A stretch of 39,892 bases of DNA from an uncultured Acetobacteraceae bacterium (GTDB lineage: Bacteria; Pseudomonadota; Alphaproteobacteria; Acetobacterales; Acetobacteraceae). The notes beneath the pieces were generated by a model. That model was given only the letters and a program-made list of their open reading frames with translations. It ran no database searches and was not told where the DNA came from. Of the stretch, positions 36,851 to 39,892 are shown in pieces; within the stretch, counting starts at the first letter, position 1; every line of letters begins with the position of its first letter. The stretch covers positions 1 through 39,892 of the forward strand of contig CAIXDS010000308.1 in the NCBI GenBank assembly GCA_903918195.1, in the 5' to 3' direction. Position numbers and translations under genes: made by a program.

Positions 36851-38167
36851 ATGCAGCTCCTGACCCAGCGCGCCCCGCTGCTCGATCCGATCGAGGTCGC
36901 CAGCCGCGACGAGATCGCCGCCTTGCAGCTCGCACGCCTGAAGTCGACGCTGCGCCGCGCCTACGACAATATCGACCATTATCGCCGTGCCTTCGAGGCG
37001 TTGGCGGTGCATCCGGACGACCTGCACAGTCTGGACGATCTGCGCAAATTCCCCTTCACCAGCAAGGATGACCTGCGCGCCAACTATCCGTTCGGCATGT
37101 TCGCGGTGCCGCGCGAGCAGGTGGTGCGCATCCACGCCTCGTCCGGCACCACCGGCAAGCCGACCGTGGTCGGCTACACGAAGGGCGACATCGACACCTG
37201 GGCCGAGGTGATGGCGCGCTCGATCCGCGCTGCCGGCGGAAGGCCGGGTGATATCATCCATGTGGCCTACGGCTATGGCCTGTTCACTGGCGGCCTGGGG
37301 GCACATTACGGTGCCGAGCGGCTGGGCTGCACGGTGATCCCCATGTCGGGCGGCCAGACTGCCCGCCAGGTGCAGCTTATCAACGATTTCCGGCCCGACC
37401 TCATCATGGTCACTCCGTCCTACATGCTGGCGATCGGTGATGAGTTCGAACGCGAGGGGCTCGACCCGCGGCGCAGTTCGCTGCGCATCGGCATGCACGG
37501 CGCCGAGCCGTGGACCGCGGCGATGCGGCACGAGATCGAGGCGCGCTTCGACATGAGCGCGCTCGATATTTATGGGCTGTCGGAGCTCATCGGTCCCGGC
37601 GTCGCCTGCGAGTGCATCGAGAGCAAGGACGGGCTGCATCTCTGGGAAGACCATTTCTATCCGGAGATCGTCGATCCGGCGACCGGCGCGCCTTTGCCTG
37701 ATGGCGAGCCGGGCGAGCTGGTGCTGACCGCGCTGACCAAGGAGGCGTTGCCGGTCGTCCGCTACCGCACCCGCGACCTGACGCGGCTGCTGCCCGGCAC
37801 GGCGCGCAGCATGCGGCGGATGGAGAAGATTTCCGGCCGCACCGACGACATGCTGATCATCCGCGGCGTGAACGTGTTCCCGAGCCAGATCGAGGAACTG
37901 ATCCTGAAGGAGCCGATGCTTTCGCCGCATTACGTGCTGGAAGTCTACCGGCGCGAGCATCTGGACACGCTGGACGTCGTTGTCGAGGCAAGGCCGGCGC
38001 CGGAAGCGCATGATGATCAGGCAAAGCAGGGCTGTGCCAAAAGATTGGCTCACGCGGTCAAGGCCTATGTCGGCGTGACCGTGCGGGTCCGCATTGTCGA
38101 TATCGGCGAGGTCGAGCGATCGCTCGGCAAGGCAAAGCGGATCATCGACATGCGCCCGAAAGACTGA
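36851..38167 (+). CDS. paaK: Phenylacetate-CoA ligase
   Basis: A 438-residue AMP-forming aryl-CoA ligase. The ATP motif is HASSGTTGKPTVVGYTKGD, followed by VAYGYGLFTGGLGAHYGAER, YGLSELIGPGVACEC, RTRDLTRLLPG and GRTDDMLIIRGVNVFPSQIE; the C-terminal AMP-binding subdomain is complete. Length matches the family (about 430-440). The ATG at 36851 has AGGA 7 nt upstream; an upstream open extension has no homology. Next to iorA, it is likely to activate aryl-acetates, e.g. from aromatic amino acid breakdown, rather than act in a full paa catabolic cluster, of which no other genes are seen. Confidence 0.95.
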   Translation: MQLLTQRAPLLDPIEVASRDEIAALQLARLKSTLRRAYDNIDHYRRAFEALAVHPDDLHSLDDLRKFPFTSKDDLRANYPFGMFAVPREQVVRIHASSGTTGKPTVVGYTKGDIDTWAEVMARSIRAAGGRPGDIIHVAYGYGLFTGGLGAHYGAERLGCTVIPMSGGQTARQVQLINDFRPDLIMVTPSYMLAIGDEFEREGLDPRRSSLRIGMHGAEPWTAAMRHEIEARFDMSALDIYGLSELIGPGVACECIESKDGLHLWEDHFYPEIVDPATGAPLPDGEPGELVLTALTKEALPVVRYRTRDLTRLLPGTARSMRRMEKISGRTDDMLIIRGVNVFPSQIEELILKEPMLSPHYVLEVYRREHLDTLDVVVEARPAPEAHDDQAKQGCAKRLAHAVKAYVGVTVRVRIVDIGEVERSLGKAKRIIDMRPKD

Positions 38168-38190
38168 CAAGAATCTTTCAGAATGGGGTG

Positions 38191-38233
38191 CAGGGGCCTC
38201 TCGGCCCTTGCCGGGTCCAGGGCAGAGCCCTGG
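38191..38233 (+). terminator. Paired hairpins after paaK
   Basis: Stem 1 is CAGGGGCC / GGCCCTTG (38191-38198, 38203-38210; one G-U) and stem 2 is CCAGGGC / GCCCTGG (38217-38223, 38227-38233; perfect). The layout 'gggtgcagggg...tcc-agggcagagccct-gg' resembles an intergenic repeat I recall from Acetobacteraceae genomes. It may act as a terminator; there is no T-run. Confidence 0.5.
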
Positions 38234-38344
38234 CCTAACTTACCTACCGTGCCGCCCGCCGAAGCTTCCTCGTCAGAGTTACGCAACGCTGATATAGGCC
38301 CGCTTCGTTAAGGGAAACCGCAACTCGGACAGGATCGCAGAGTC

Positions 38345-39892
38345 TTGACCGCCATATCGAAACCAAAGAACCGTGGCGCGGCAACCGACGACGTTGCCGC
38401 CGGGTCGCGACCGTTGACCGGCAACGAGGCCATTGCCCGCGGTGCCTGGGAAGCCGGCGTGCGCGTGGCGACCGCCTATCCGGGTACGCCGAGCACGGAG
38501 ATTCTGGAAACACTCGCCCGCTATCCTTCCGAGGATCTGCAGGCCCAGTGGTCAACGAACGAGAAGGTGGCGCTGGATGTTGCCATCGGTGCGTCGTTCG
38601 CCGGGGTGCGGACGATGGTGTCGATGAAGCATGTCGGCCTCAACGTCGCCGCCGATGCGCTGATGTCGCTGACCTATATCGGGGTGAATGGCGGCCTGGT
38701 CATCGTGGTGTGCGACGACCCTGGCATCCACAGCTCGCAGAACGAGCAGGACACAAGGCTGTTCTGCCGGCTGGCGATGGTGCCGTGCCTGGAGCCGTCG
38801 GACGCGCAGGAGGCGCTGGAGTTCACCCGCGCGGCCTTCGCGCTGAGCGAGCGTTTCGACACGCCGGTGGTCATCCGCAGCACGACGCGGCTGTCGCATA
38901 CGCGCAGCGTGGTGCGGCTCGGTTCGCGGGAGGTGCCGCCGGTGCGGCCGTTCCTCGAGGATACGAAGAAGAACGTGATGATCCCGGCGCATGCCCGCGC
39001 GCGGCATCCGCGGCTGATCGAACGCGAGCAGAAGCTCGCGGCGTTCTTCGAGGAAAGCCCGTTGAATCGCTGGGAAAAGGGCGATCCGGCGATCGGCGTG
39101 ATCACCGCTGGCACGCCCTATACTTATGTGAAAGAGATATTCCCGACAGCGAGCGTGCTGAAGCTGGCCCTCTCGTATCCGCTGCCGCTCGGGCTGATCC
39201 GCGCCTTCTGCCAGTCGGTCGGCCGGGTGTTCGTGGTCGAGGAACTCGAGCCGGCGATCGAGATGGAAATCCGCGCCGCTGGCATCGCCGTTGACGGCAA
39301 GGCGTTTTTTTCGCGCGTCGGGGAATTCTCGCCGGAATCGGTGCGCGCGGGCTTCGAGCAGGCCGGCGTGCTGGAGGCGCAGGCGAAGCCGGCACCCTGG
39401 CCGGCGCAGGCAACATCACGGCCGCCGGTGCTCTGCCCGGGGTGCCCGCATACCATGAGCTACATGGCCATCCGGGCGCTGAACGCCCGCGTGGCCGGCG
39501 ATATCGGCTGCTACACGCTGGCGGCGATCGAGCCGCTGCGCTCGGTCGATACCTGCGTGTCGATGGGGTCGAGCATCGCCAATGCGGTCGGCATCGCCAA
39601 GGCCGGCACGGAGGAAAAGCCGATCATCGCCACCATCGGCGATTCCACGTTCCTGCATGCCGGTATTCCGCCGTTGATCGACGCCGTCTACAACAACGCC
39701 AACATCACCGTGATCATCCTCGACAACCACATCACGGCGATGACCGGCGGCCAGGACCATGCCGGCACCGGCCGCACGCTGCGCGGCGAGGACGCGGACC
39801 GCGTCGATTTCGAGCAGATGGTGCGGGCCTGCGGGGTGACATGGGTGCGCCGCATCGACTCCTACGATGTCGGCAGCATGTACCAGACTTTC
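38345..39892 (+). CDS. iorA: Indolepyruvate ferredoxin oxidoreductase alpha subunit (partial, 3' end outside window)
   Basis: 516 residues are visible. The enzyme oxidatively decarboxylates aryl-pyruvates to aryl-acetyl-CoA with thiamine diphosphate and ferredoxin. Seen: LTGNEAIARGAWEAGV, ATAYPGTPSTEILE, the pyruvate-oxidoreductase core (VVCDDPGIHSSQNEQD), the CPGCPHT segment, and the TPP region GDSTFLHAGIPPLIDAVYNN with DNHITAMTGGQDH. The start is not ATG: in-frame stops lie at 38309, and the only good start before the homology is TTG at 38345 (MTAISKPKN), with ACAGGA about 12 nt upstream. The C-terminal ferredoxin domain is beyond 39892. It follows paaK, whose product would act on the matching aryl-acetates. 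Confidence 0.93.
   Translation, partial: MTAISKPKNRGAATDDVAAGSRPLTGNEAIARGAWEAGVRVATAYPGTPSTEILETLARYPSEDLQAQWSTNEKVALDVAIGASFAGVRTMVSMKHVGLNVAADALMSLTYIGVNGGLVIVVCDDPGIHSSQNEQDTRLFCRLAMVPCLEPSDAQEALEFTRAAFALSERFDTPVVIRSTTRLSHTRSVVRLGSREVPPVRPFLEDTKKNVMIPAHARARHPRLIEREQKLAAFFEESPLNRWEKGDPAIGVITAGTPYTYVKEIFPTASVLKLALSYPLPLGLIRAFCQSVGRVFVVEELEPAIEMEIRAAGIAVDGKAFFSRVGEFSPESVRAGFEQAGVLEAQAKPAPWPAQATSRPPVLCPGCPHTMSYMAIRALNARVAGDIGCYTLAAIEPLRSVDTCVSMGSSIANAVGIAKAGTEEKPIIATIGDSTFLHAGIPPLIDAVYNNANITVIILDNHITAMTGGQDHAGTGRTLRGEDADRVDFEQMVRACGVTWVRRIDSYDVGSMYQTF

Noticed and set aside
36629-38170. 513-residue open frame opposite paaK
   Set aside because: Exact antisense of a well-supported ligase gene.

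Overview
The window is GC-rich and densely coded, and fits an alphaproteobacterium, most likely Rhodospirillales / Acetobacteraceae. The evidence is a complete PHB module with a PhaR-type regulator, a GlcDEF glycolate oxidase, an alpha-type ribosomal protein L36, a LivM-LivG fusion transporter, and an intergenic hairpin pair of a kind I associate with Acetobacteraceae. The family assignment is inference from gene content; no rRNA or tRNA gene was found.

Layout. (1) 1-1494 holds no intact gene but contains a decayed N-terminal piece of a LivK-type binding protein (1110-1319). (2) 1495-14746 is a signalling island. Two paralogous hybrid histidine kinases (1495-4215 +, 12185-14746 -) flank a partner-switching set: on the minus strand a single-domain response regulator, a HisKA-like/REC/SpoIIE phosphatase, an RsbW-like ATPase and a frameshifted Pat-type lysine acetyltransferase, joined by ATGA overlaps; on the plus strand a STAS antagonist and a metallo-beta-lactamase-fold protein with a long, kinase-like C-terminus. 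(3) 15013-19983 is a branched-chain amino acid type ABC operon (livK, livH, livM-livG fusion, livF). (4) 20152-25009 is a c-di-GMP/chemotaxis set: EAL-CBS-GGDEF protein, an ArsC/LMW-phosphatase homologue whose catalytic Cys is Asp, and a chemoreceptor ending in a PilZ domain. (5) 25294-25419 is rpmJ. (6) 25552-31467 is a polyhydroxybutyrate region: phaR (-), a small coiled-coil protein overlapping a PhaC-like synthase by 170 nt, a patatin-like lipase and phaB. (7) 31592-35568 is glcDEF, followed by a TPR protein and a small secreted repeat protein. (8) 36851-39892 is a phenylacetate-CoA ligase and the 5' part of iorA (indolepyruvate oxidoreductase alpha), cut by the window end.

The most novel-looking part is region 2. 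All components of a phospho-switch (phosphatase, anti-sigma-like kinase, STAS substrate) sit together with no sigma factor. The kinase gene is translationally coupled to a protein acetyltransferase, and the STAS gene is followed by an unusual MBL/pseudo-kinase fusion.
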